This document shows, one piece after another, positions 39,613 to 52,484 of a stretch of DNA of 64,000 nt (position 1 is its first letter; every line of letters starts with the position of its first letter). The notes under the pieces are model-generated. The model saw nothing but the letters and a program-made list of their open reading frames with translations. It ran no database searches and was not told the origin of the DNA. Location: positions 4,696,501-4,760,500 of the forward strand of contig JAXDDX010000010.1 of assembly GCA_034670405.1 (NCBI GenBank). The letters run 5' to 3'. The position numbers were made by a program, and so were the translations under genes. The stretch is from Hoplostethus atlanticus. Lineage: Eukaryota; Chordata; Actinopteri; Trachichthyiformes; Trachichthyidae.

Positions 39613-39885
39613 TTCTAAAAACAATTGCTTTCACCCTCTCTGCTTAGCTGTTATTTTTCTTATTTCTTTTCCAAGCACTTAATTTCTTACCTTTTTATTC
39701 TGTGGTCACAGGAACATTTGTGTGACCTCTGACCTTTGACCTCCTTACTATTGCTTTCTTATTGGTGAGCTAGGTGTTGTAGCTTACTGTACTCATTCTC
39801 AGTGTCTGGAAGAGAGCGTCAACTAAATGGCTAAAATGCATCTATACATGTTCTAAACCCGTAGCACTGTTAAAGTTTTAGCTTA

Positions 39886-39923
<38 letters not shown>

Positions 39924-42900
39924 CTTCACAGCTAAGAAGTTCGGGGTCACAGAGGTCCCCATGGAGGCGGTAACGTTCATCTCTCATGCCACACAGTCGC
40001 GGCTCCGCACCGTGGTGGAGAAGGTTTCTACCATCGCACAACACCGACTGGACTCCTGTAAGGTAAGACTGGCACACGCGCACACATACATGAGTATAGA
40101 CATGCACATACACCGATCAGCCATAACATTAAAACCACCTGCCTAATATTGTGCCAGAACAGCTCTGACCCGTCGAGGCATGGACTCCACAAGACCTCTG
40201 TAGGTGTCCTGTGGTATCTGGCACCAAGACGTTAGCAGCAGATCCTTTAAGTCCTGTAAGTTGTGAGGTTTGGCCTCCATGGATCGGACTTGTTTTTCCA
40301 GCACATCCCACAGATGCTCGATCGGATTGAGATCTGGGGAATTTGTAGGCCAAGTCAACACCTTGAACTCTTTGTCATGTTCCTCAAACCATTCCTGAGT
40401 GTGGCAGGGTGCATTATCCTGCTGAAAGAGGCCACTGTCATCAGGGAATACCGCTGCCATGAAGGGGTGAACTTGGTCTGCAACAATGTTTAGGTAGGTG
40501 GTACGTGTCAAAGTAACATCCACATGAATGCAGGACCCAAGGTTTCCCAGCAGAACATTGCCCAGAGCATCACACTGCCTCTGCTGGCTTGCCTTCTTCC
40601 CATAGTGCATCCTGGTGCCATCTCTTCCCCAGGTAAACGATGCACACGCACCTGGCCGTCCACATGATGTAAAAGAAACCGTGATTCATCAGACCAGGCC
40701 ACCTTCTTCCATTGCTCCATGGTCCAGTTCTGACGCTCACGTGCCCATTGTAGGCGCTTTCGGCGGTGGGCAGGGGTCAGCATGGGCACTCGGACCGGTC
40801 TACGCAGCCCCATACGCAGCAAGCTGCCATGCACTGACACCTTTCTATCATAGCCTTCGCGCCCCACTCGCATCATTGAGCCTTCGGCGCCCATGACCCT
40901 GTCGCCGGTTCACCGGTTGTCCTTCCTTGGACCACTTTTGGTACTAACCACTGCATACAGGGAACACCCCACAAGACCTGCTGTTTTGGAGATGCTCTGA
41001 CCCAGTCCTCATCACACTTGTCAAAGTCGCTCAGATCCTTACGCTTGCCCATTTTTCCTGCTTCCAACACATCAACTTCAAGAACTGACTGTTCACTTGC
41101 TTCCCAATATATCCCACCCCTTGACAGGTGCCATTAACGAGATAATCAATGTTATTCACTTCACCTGTCAGTGGTTTTAATGTTGTGGCTGATTGGTGTA
41201 TACACACACACACTCATAAGCATGCACGCAAAGGCACTTTTTCTTTCTCTCTGTTTGACACACACACACACATGCACAAACATGCCACTCACACAAACAG
41301 TTTATACAAGAAACCTTTTTTACACTTAAGTTGATAAACAGGATAGCTCAGACTTTTCAGTGAGTCAAAAGTTTGGGTAGCAAAACCTTCTGAGGTGCCA
41401 GTCTGCGCCAGCGTACCTTTGTCATTATCGGTGACTTTATCTCTCTTAGCCCCGAATGTAACGATACAACCGCATTTAATTGGTTTACATTAAAGCACAA
41501 ATCCATCTCGACTGCGTTGTTGGGAGAACTGTGGGGAAACTTTGAAAACGTGTTTTTCCTGACACCAAGAAGAGAAGATGCGGAGGAGGAGGAGGGAGGA
41601 AGAGCGGCGCTACAGCTGTCCCCATCTTGTTTTGTGCCTCTTCTTTTCTTTTTCTTTTTTGTGGTTTTGTAAATGAGGCGTGTGAGAGGCGTGAAGCCTC
41701 TGTGAAGCCACTCTGTTGACATCAGCGAAAAAAAAAAAAAAAAAAGAAAAGACAAAGCGGCCTTAAAGAGCGGCGGGGCTTCGGCAGCGGCGGCAGGAGC
41801 TACGGCAAGAGTGCAGGCTCAGCGCCGCAACAAAGAGAAGGGAGGGAGGATGAGAGAGGGAGAAAGAGAGAAAGAGAAAGCGGGGGTGCGGGCGACGAAC
41901 CTCCTGCTCTGATGTGTCTCTATGTGCCACCCGGCTTCTCACATCCACATACATGGAAACACACACACACACACACGCTGACACTGACATAAACACAAAC
42001 ACACACATGGATAGGATAGAGATGAAGAACAGAGCTTCTTAGGAGACACACACACACACACACACACGTGAAATAAACAATTATCCTATTAAGTTTTTGA
42101 TGACCCACAAACTTTGTTTTTCCCCGTTAAAGTTGCCTTCCCATTTCCCCAGTGGGAGGCGACGCACCATATACAAAGAGAAGCGCTGTCAATAATAAAA
42201 GACAAGTTAAAGTGTGTTGTGTTGTGTTGTGTTGTGTTGTGTTGTGTTGTCTCCAGACTGGTGGTCGGGTTGAGGTGTGTTTAAATGGGGAACTTTTGGT
42301 TTAACCACTTGCGGACGATGATGGATGTCTTTTTATGCTTGCCAGCAAGGCATGCTTGAGTTATTTATTGTACGCATTGATTGTAATTGTGGTGCTAGTC
42401 CAGTAAGCTTTTGTGGGATGGGGCCATGTGGTGACCTTATTTCATGATGTTGCATTTGATCAGTGGATGCCCACAATGTTGTACATTTAAATCTTTTAGT
42501 TATTTACATTTTGACATCTTGATCTGCTGAATCACTAAGTGATGGAGGATTAGGTTTGTTGAACTGCAAATGTCTGAAATGCCTGTGGAAGTAACTTGTA
42601 GACCAGCTGACGGCCCTCCTGTAAGATCAATGTTAAGACACGACAAGTTGTAATAAGACATAACATTCTACTATCGCTCAAGGCATAAAACTAAGCAGCT
42701 TTATTGAAAACCTCCTGAACTTATTTCACTTCCCATGCCTTCAATAATAAACTACATTAGAACCTGCTAGCCAACGCCACGCAACAACTCAAAACCAGCA
42801 ATAATCAAACTAGTTGACTCCTATACATCCAAGTGACATAATGGACATCCGCTCATACAGTATCAGACATCTAGTGGTCAACAAAAATAAAAATGCATCT

Positions 42901-43374
42901 TTGAATGACTAAGAAATGTAAACTTTCCACAACCTTGCCAAAGTACAAACACTTGCATCAAATGCAACATCATGAAATAATAATGTTGCCAAAAGTATAA
43001 TGGACTACCATCACAATTAAAATCAATACATGCAATGAGTAACTCCTCAACTAGACAAATGTTTAAAACACCAGAATAATACATTGCATCTTTATCATGA
43101 AAAGATTTTGAAAAATAAATACATACTCAGTAAAACAGTAAAAAAATAGAACAAACTTGTAAATACAATAGCCGATGCATTGCTAAACAACAAAAGAACC
43201 TCATGAAACCAACCATTCATTCCACAACACTTTACTATCACACATCCACACACATTTTATTAAACTTACTTACAATAGTCATTACTTTTTAATTACAACA
43301 ATTACACAAGAATGTAAAATAATGGCTTGTCTCTGTTTTATTTCCCACCCACCACCACCAATATCTCCTTTTCT

Positions 43375-43405
<31 letters not shown>

Positions 43406-44215
43406 CTACACTCTTTTTCTTTTCCTCTTTCTTGTTCTCTCTCCTCTGTCTGACTCTCTCATTTCCACGGCTGCTGTATTGACATGACACGGTGTTTCCA
43501 TACAGTATCTACAGTGTTATTCTTCATTTAATATTGTGGAGTAACTTTCTGAAGAGCTTATTGAACTCAGGATATATTTGACTTATTTTTGTCAAAGTAA
43601 GTCCGTCTCATGTGTTTGGTATCTCTCACAGTGTTGATGATGAAATGAGCACAGCCTGGCCTCCCCGTGTGCCCAGTGAGTGTGTACATTGTCATTGATT
43701 TTCTCCACTTCCTGTCATGTCGGCCTCTGTGTGCGCTCTATTTAGGATCAAATAGTTTTTGGTTGGGCCAGAGTGGCCGGAGCCTCCAAACCAACCGGTA
43801 AATGGGAGTCTGATCTTTGTTCAGTTCAACTTGTAGTGATTTTCTCTCTGTGTTTGCTTGTCAGGATGATGAGTGCTACGAGCAGTCTGCAGACGTTCGC
43901 TCTCAGCTTCGCTTCTTTGAGCAGCTGGAGAGAATCGAAAAGCAGAGGAAGGACGAGCAAGAGAGGGAGATCCTGTTGAAAGCTGCTAAAGTAAGTTATG
44001 GTCACCCCACCATCCTGTTCTGTATGTGTGTGTGTTTTGCTGTATAAGTACCTGCATGTGTTTGTGTAAGTTACATGTTTTGGTGGGTGTGCATACGGTG
44101 GTGCTATGTGCGTGTCTATATGTGCTCCTGTGTGTGTGTGTGTTTTGTTGTATATATACCTGTACCTACGTATGTGTGTGTAGGTACATTTTTTGGCGTG
44201 TGAGTGCGTGTGCTC

Positions 44216-44282
<67 letters not shown>

Positions 44283-44411
44283 TGTTGCTCCTGTGCAGGC
44301 CCTGACAGATGAATTAGAGTGTGACACCAGTGGATGGAGTGACCTCCCTGTGTCCTCCCAGGCTCGTGGCTCCAGGGCTCCTCTGTCCTGGCTCTCGCTC
44401 CCCGGACAGAG

Positions 44412-44450
<39 letters not shown>

Positions 44451-47400
44451 GGGGGGGGGTGGTCGCAGTACAACTCCATTCATTCCCCCATCCTCCAAAC
44501 CTTCCCTCTGTCAGCAGGCAGACATAAGTCTTGACGGCTCAGGTGGAACAGAGAGGATCAGTTTGAAGAACGTACAGACTGAAGGAGGCTCAGAGAGTTG
44601 ATTTCTGTTATTCAGTTCAGTTATGTTTTTACAGTAATAATCTGTGTGTCCGTTTTCCAAAATCTGTCCAAACATCTGTTTGGAAGAACTGGGTGGTTAG
44701 CATGAGCAGCGATAGCCACCATGGCTGAACTGACAAAGAAACTGCTGGTACCTACATAAACTCAAACTTTATCAACTAGAAATCTAAAGAAAAAGACGTC
44801 ACTGTACTGGCTGCACATTGATTGACAGGTGATCTCTGGGAAGTGACGTGCATTTACATTTACATGCGCACAATAATGCGACTATTGCCAATACTATGAG
44901 TAAGGCAATGGTGTGACTAACCTGTTTGCATCATTTCATAAAGTGAATAATAATCCCCGTAATAATCCTGTTTACTTGAAGTACTTATTTTGATTATCCA
45001 GAGAGTTTTTTGCAAATTGCTCATCGCAGCCATGGGCCCATCTCTATTTCAATTACACAACGCCATGGTTCAGGCTCTACTTTTGGGAAACCTGTTGGAA
45101 CGAAGGAGACGGCACATGGAATTGATGCACCCCCGGTAACATGGCATTTCTGGATGGTGCTTTGGAGCAAGGGTTGGTGGGAACGGGTGGTCCCGAGTGA
45201 GTTTCCTGATACCAAATTTGCACTGAGCCATCCAATTTGTATTGACAGCCCCCTCTAGTGTGTTCCAGCGCCCATTTCGGCGCAACTGATCTCATGGTGA
45301 CCCACGAAATTACTGATTGGACACAAGCAGCAAAAACTCTGCTGCTTTGCCAAGATCACTATACAAAACACTATACATCTAAACAAGTGGAAAAATAGTG
45401 CTAGTTGCTAGTTACTAGTTACTAGTTACAACATGTCGTCCCCCATAAATGGTGCAGTCTCACTCTGGGCCAATCAGTGTAATTCTGAAGATGCCAAAAC
45501 GCAGTGGTGAGATGCATCATTTCCCCAAGTTTCGTCAAAGTCCAATCAGCAGTATGTGTGATATTGTGCGTAACCAATGAACACAGAAAGGACCAGAAGC
45601 AGATCTAGCCAGTCCTCTCCCTGATACTGAGGAGGACAAAAAACATTCACATTGGTGGTGGTGCAGTGAGGCCAGTAGGGGACTGTTGATTTCATTTTGA
45701 TGTATTTTTTTGGGCAAAAATAAATAAATATGTTAAAATGAAAAGTTCAGTTCCAAAACACTATATAACTAAAAATGAAAAAGAATCAGTTCCACTCTTT
45801 ATTTTTCAGCTAGTTCAAAAAAAAACCAAACAGCCACCATCTTGTTCTTCATGCCGTTTGGTTTGCCGTTTCCTTTACTGAAGACCATAGTATGGCTGCA
45901 TGCTGGAGTTGGATGTTCTTTTGATGGCTTTTTATTTATTTATTTTTTCTGTGAAACCTTTTATTCTCTTGTCAACCAAGGACTTAAGAGTAGGTGTCCA
46001 AATGGTGCATGTCTCATTATGGCATGAAACTCTTGACATGATAAAATATCCGACATGCGTATCTGCACTCAGAGGATAACGTGAATGTCTTATTTCCACT
46101 GTGGTCCTTGAGTTGCTACCGGTCCGCTCTCCTCAGCTTGTTCTGAACTTACACCTGCACCTGCAGTCTCTTCGCCTCTTACGACAGACAAGACAAGCAC
46201 TTAGTTTATCAGAAACAGTATGAAAGAAAAGGTCCCAAAATTTGAAAAGATCACCACTGACAAAAAACAGAGAATCTTTTACGAATGAAAATGCCCCGCG
46301 GCGCAACATTAGCAGAAAGCTAGGTTAATTTAATTAATTTTGAATGGAGCCAATGTCCCACAGTAAAGATCCTCATTGCAGCACACCTCGCTGTCTTAAT
46401 TGCATTATTACGCTCCGGCCCTGCCATGCAGGATAATAGAAAATCCTCTAGCTGATGAACACTGGCCACACAAACCTCATGACCTGCCAGAATGCTTTTT
46501 TCCTCTTTTATTTTGGTGGGGTGGGGGGGGGGGCTCATAGCCAGAGAGCCGCCGCCTTGGTTGTGGAAAAAGACATTGGCTCAGCAGTAAACGACACTAT
46601 AAACTGCGTCGTTAAAACAGGAATAAGGAGGCTTTTAGGAGGTATTAGTTCCCAGTTTTGCTTGGTTGAACGATGTAATTTTTTTTTTAGTGTGAAAAGC
46701 TCGCTTCATTAACAGGATTAGTGAAGAACTTTTGAATTTTTTAAATTCTCTCCAAGTTCGCGTTAGAAGGGCTTACTTCAGGGCTATTTGGATTACAAGT
46801 GCCTCCGTGAGCATAGTTTGACTTCACTGCAGAGCCAGTCTGTGGCTTTTTGGCCCTGTTGCCATGGCTTTTTGGTTCATGGGGAAGTTTGGAAACCAAA
46901 TATTGACTCAATGAGACCATGTTACATAGAACACACTGCCTCACAGCCTAAAAGTAACGTTTCTACTTTTTCTCCATGGATGTTATTTCTTTACCTAGCA
47001 CTTCTGTCTCATTCCAGGGACGCGGGGATATTAATTACATGTACTGTATCGGTACAGTGGCTCTGATCCCTGCGGTCCTCACAACCGGCTGCTTCAAGGG
47101 AATTTAACGTTATTATTGCATGAAATGTAAATGTAATCAAGTGGCTGACCACAGCTCAGCGTCCCTCCGCCCAACACAGCTGGTCAGTGTCTAGCACCCG
47201 GTGTGTGTCCCCTTCTCCCCTCTCGTCTCTCCAGTAAGGGAGGAAACCAGGGCAGCTGACAGAAGAGATGTAAAGCATGCCAGTGGCACCGCTGCCCTTT
47301 GTAAACAGTCCATCTGTACCTACCCCACCCCTCCCACCCCTCCACATCTCCACCCCCACCCCTCCCACACGCCTCTCTCCTGCCAGAGCGCCTGCTAATT

Positions 47401-48333
47401 TGACCTCTTGAATATGAGCCTACTAAAATAATCCCCCCTCCCCCGTCCTCCTTCACCCCCCCCCCCCACCCTTCCTCTACGCCGTCCATTTAAAATATGA
47501 CTCAAGTCTTGAGGGATGCTCCGGCCGACCGGAGGGCAAACACATTAGTCTTAGTTGAGATACCGACCAGTACGTGAACCGCCTGATATATTTAAAGCCA
47601 ATTAGCGAGGAGGAGGCCAGGAGGAGGCCAGGAGGAGGCCAGGAGGAGCTGCTCTCTGTCCATAAGACAGAGGAGGATGAGGAGGGGAAAGAGAGAGGGA
47701 GGGAGCTGAGGCAGGACTGGGGAGGAAACAGAGATTGTTTTGGTGTTGGGAGGAGAAAGAAACTGAAAAAATTGATTTTAATAGTGTGATTTGACTTGTA
47801 TGCTGTCTGTCGTCACCCCGGATAGGATGAAGGATCAACAATGACCACAACAGACTTTTTTGTGCGACACTTTCTTCTCATGCCTACGTTAAATTCATCA
47901 AAGAAAGAGAGACATCATGTAGAGGTCTGATGCTTTCCAAGAGCAGCGGGATACTTGCCACAAGGCATGTTGGACAACGAGGGAAGGATACCTTTTGTTT
48001 ACAAAAAATCACAGGGGCGATTTTGGCCAAGCCAGGAAATAAAACTAGCAAGATCATGTCCACTCTTATGAAATAACGGCATCCAGTTCGCCCAGAGTGC
48101 AGTAAACTGCCAGTTTTGCCTGCAGTGGTCGCCCCAAACATTTGGCTGTGTGGTGAAGGATTCCCAGGGACAAGTACATTCACCCAGATCTCGGCTCCTG
48201 ATTAAAATAGAAGTGCTGTGTTGTTACGCCAGGGACACACACACTGGCACACACAGAGCAACGGATAGGCACACTAGCCCACAGTGACACACACACACAG
48301 CCACTGCCACTGAGACTCAGCAACATCCCTTGC

Positions 48334-48386
<53 letters not shown>

Positions 48387-50682
48387 GCTCGTGCAGAATT
48401 TTTAATAACCTCTTTTGATTAGAATCCCCCTCCAGCGGCTTATTTAGGGCTGGATTTGGAGCGGGTTTAAAGGCCACTGCCCCCCGGGGGGCGGTCCATT
48501 GCACTTCTCTGAATTCAAATACGATGTCCTTGACACCCCTGTATCCTGTTCCCATTTTGCACTATTTTTGCAGCGGCTGCAACAGATGAGGGGGGTGGCG
48601 GGGGGCTGCGGGGGGCTCCTTGAACCAGCTGTTAACCTGTGTTTTTCCCCCCCTTAACTCCACAGAGTCGCTCCAGGCAAGAGGACCCAGAGCAAGCTCG
48701 GCTGAAACAGAAAGCTAAGGAGGTAAGCTGCCGCGGAGATCATTACCCTTGACATTTCCAAGACTCCGGCGTATTAATTTTTCATGCCTCGCTACATATG
48801 TAATGCCATTTAAAGTCGGACTTAAAAAAGTTTGAGGAATTATTCGTGCCGATTGATGCCTGCGCGTGGAAAGTGATTTTCTTCACACCAAAGAGATCCT
48901 CCACTTCCTCCTCCCTCTTTCTTTTTCTATTCTACTTCTTCTTCCTCCTCTTCATCTTGCACCAGTTTGAATTTTGACTAACCACTGTGCCTTGTTTTTT
49001 TTGTTTTTTGGCTTGTGCACTGGTAGCCATTGTAGAAGTCTCTCCTCATGGGTTTATTCTGCATTAATCCTGCTGTCAATTCCTTCTTGAATGAAAAGGA
49101 AAGTAGAACCAAATAAGTTTTAACACACTAAAAATTCTAGTATCTCTCAACCAGCTAGTTACCAGCTGAAAAGAGAAAAACATGATATTTTCAATTGCAG
49201 CAGCAGTAGTTTAGTTAAAGCAAAAGTAAAAAAGTGGGACAAAGGCTACATCTATTGATAGCAAAAAAAAAAAAAGAACGTCTAATGAAATATTACCATT
49301 AGAAAGGAGCAAAATAAGTTATTTTCATTTCTTAACAAGTAGGCCATGGCACTCATAAAAGCTTAGGAGTAAGTGTAGCAATTGGGAAATATTTCAACTG
49401 ATGTAGTGCGTGCCGATTGGTCGTATGAAGGTGCGCTATCCCCCCAGTTTTAAGAGCAGGCATCGTATCACACGAAGTCCCAGCGCAGCTCAGAAAGTAG
49501 ACCACTCTTGGATAACGTTGTTTACGCAAGCAAAGTAGTTCTGTTACGGTGGAAGTTTTTTTTCTTTTTCTTTTCTTGTTTACTCCAAAAGTAGAAAATA
49601 ACATCAGTGGGTGCGTTTGGTCCTTGGCTCGCTAACAAGGATCAAGAGGATCGTGTGTGGAGTTACCGCACCGTAGTGTAAGGAGGATAAAACACACAGC
49701 GTTCACCTGTTGTTGTTGAGGGAGAACTTGAGCGTCAGAGATGGTTCCTCCTAACTTTATCAAAGCCGTTTATTTATCCAGGTGAAGTTTACTGTGCACG
49801 TATGCTGTTTTTTAACAAGACCCTTCCACACACACACTTCCACACACACACACACACACACACACACGGCAGCTGCCCAGTACAACAACGCTCTTTTACT
49901 GTTGGCCGCTCTGGAGCAGTTTTGGGTTAAGTGCCTTGCTCAAGGGCATCTCAACAATGGTGGCCGCGGCACTCGTATAGTGTTTCTCCCATTTTCTCTC
50001 TGGGGTTTTGAACTGGTGACCTTCAAGTGACAAGCCCACGTCTCTAACCTCCAGGCTACCGGCGGCACTCCCTCTCTGCTCGGCTCGTATCGGCGTGGAG
50101 ATGTTTCTAGCAACAGCACGCCCCAGTGCTGCAGTGGAGAACGTCGCCGCTCGATCTCAGCCTACCCACAAGCCCCGGCGTATGCAAATGTCGCAGTATA
50201 ATAGGCAGCGGGATAGGTTGGCCCCCGGGGGCCCGTGTGATCAAAGTGGATCTCCTCCCCATTAAGTGGCAGTCCGCGATACGGGATACGGCCAGATTAG
50301 CGCCTCGCGAGGAGCTACACACATGCTCATTTTCATGTGGAAGTTTAACAAGGGGGGGTTTGGAAATTCTTACTTTATGTAATGCTCTCCCCCATGTGAC
50401 TGAGACGAGGACGCCCCCCCCCCCCCCCCCCCCGATAACCGGCCCTCCCTCTACCCCCCACCTCCCTCTTCCACCCTTTCTTTTTTGCTTAATGGCCGTC
50501 GTTTCTCAGCCCCCGTGCCTCTCCAGTTTTCATCACCTGACTGGCTCAAGGGGACAGAGCTGGCTGTTTGTGTCACTGCAGAGTCTGTCGGCAGCTCACA
50601 CATCTGCGCAAATTTCATCAGGATAATGAGCCCGAGCTCTTCTTCCAGGCGACGGGCGGAGGAGCCAGCCACCCCCCCCCCC

Positions 50683-50717
<35 letters not shown>

Positions 50718-52170
50718 ACACACACCACCACCACCACTACCACCAAACAATCATCATTTGGAATGATGGAATGACAGCATGTTATATACTTGAACCAAGT
50801 GCCTGCGCTTAAATTGAGCTGGCACATGATTTGTTTGTAAAAGGCAGGTGTCGTGTGTGGAGAGCTGCAAGTAGGCACCGGATAACTAGTGACCCACTAG
50901 TGATGAATAAGACCCAGTCAGATTTACAGTCTGTTCACATTACAGGAGGACAAAGCCACAGCTTAGGCTCCATCATCCATGTGACCCAATGAAGTTGATA
51001 TCTCATTTTATTCAAGCGTCGTGCTCTCCGGGTACCCAGCCCACGTGGGCCTACCCCCACACTCATCCAGACGCCACTCTTCAGTTTTGTAGAACATAAA
51101 CACCATCCAAAGTAACAGGATGTTTTTCCCAGTTTTTGCAGATTAAATTCGCCACATCGAATCCACCTCTTCTATAACATATCTCAACTCTTTTTATCGA
51201 ACCAAAAAGATTAGCAGAAATGGAATGGCATTTTCCAACTTCTCATCACAGCTCCTCACATAAAGGACAGAAGAAACAAACCCAAATTGAACTGAATTTT
51301 CAACTCTACCAGAATCCTGTTTTTTCTACCCTGATCCTGTCACCGTATGCCAGAATTGTTGTCAGTAATGTTGCTCCTGCTCAACGTCAACAATTAAATC
51401 TGCCTTTTACTGAACATAACCTTTGTCATTTTTTAAATTCATTCCTTAAATCCTCTTCTTTACACCTGATTGGCTCTTTGTCTTCCACCTCATCCTAGCT
51501 GTGGTAGTAGTACTAGTCGAACATAATTGATCCTAAACTCCTTTGTCGCTCAACACAAGTGACACAATTCACATGCCCTCACATAGTCAGGACCGTAACA
51601 TGCAGAAACATACAGCCAATAGTCATCGCTGCCTATGCTGGGTCAGGTACAACTCAACTCTCAACACTTACTTGAGCCGCTCTGTAGGCGCGGGAAGTGT
51701 TCACCTATTGCCGAAGCAACTCCTCTCTTACATCACTATATTGTGAAGTGGGTGAGCAATTTGCCCTGGATTATATGTAGCATGGACATGACTGTTATTG
51801 AACAGTTAGTTCAGAGACTTACAATTACATCCAGCAGATCCACACAGGCCACCTGGGTGCTTGCGTGGGTGCAGTTAACTCGGCAGCATCGCTCCCAGTC
51901 TCTCAAGTTATTAATTCTCACCATTTTAAAGTCTGTTAAAGTCAACATGGCGAACGTCAGGACTGATGAAAAATCCAAAATCGACACTGACAGTCTATAA
52001 TAGCATGGTTTGGATGAAAATACACCAGTGGGGGGAGGAGCATGTACCCTGTTTTTTTTCCCCTGTTCATTTCTTCCCCCACGTAGCCCCGCCTCTCCCT
52101 TTATATCGGTATTTGCACCAGCAACCTAACCCGCAACCCTGTACCCGGCAGTGCCGCCTAGCCAGGCAGT

Positions 52171-52241
<71 letters not shown>

Positions 52242-52423
52242 CTACGCTCTGTTTCCTCCATTCACTACCATTTGGCCGAAAGGTCAGATGGGCTATTTCA
52301 GAAATGCCCCCAGTGAAAATCAATGGGCAAAACGAGCAGCCCAGTTCCTGTTTGTTGTTGTTGTTGGGTCTGCGCGCTCTGTCTGTTCCAACACTGAGGC
52401 AGGAAGGCCAGGCAATGCCTAAT

Positions 52424-52484
<61 letters not shown>

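Larger units (their letters stand above)
36489..39931 (+). other. taf4 intron 9
   Basis: 3443 nt. It holds a C/A-run at 36611-36634, a CT-rich block (37825-38050), (CA)n at 38239-38266, a SINE head (38755-38835), a repeat-poor stretch 38940-39545, (GT)n at 39565-39611, a SINE tail (39785-39838) and a 35-nt TG tract (39888-39922) that reaches the exon 10 acceptor. Confidence 0.8.
40063..43864 (+). other. taf4 intron 10
   Basis: 3802 nt. A 1088-bp Tc1-like element (40111-41198) begins 49 nt after exon 10. After it come CA-rich flanks (41199-41280), (CA)n at 41961-41975 and 42047-42066, (GTGTT)n at 42214-42250 and (CT)n at 43379-43404. About 42600-43330 is AT-rich with nothing recognisable. Confidence 0.8.
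43991..48665 (+). other. taf4 intron 11
   Basis: 4675 nt. Long GT-rich blocks at 44020-44280 and 44411-44447, a G-run at 46520-46533, C/A and CT-rich blocks at about 47320-47470, an 11-base tandem (47611-47647) and (GT)n at 48338-48382. Stretches 45700-46450 and 46540-47100 show no repeats I know. Confidence 0.8.

Noticed and set aside
43826-44479. 217-codon minus-strand frame with long His-Thr runs
   Set aside because: Reverse translation of (GT)n tracts in intron 11 and of the antisense of exon 11.
45010-45300. Overlapping frames of 60-80 codons on both strands
   Set aside because: All three frames are short, no conserved block, no splice support in the taf4 phase.
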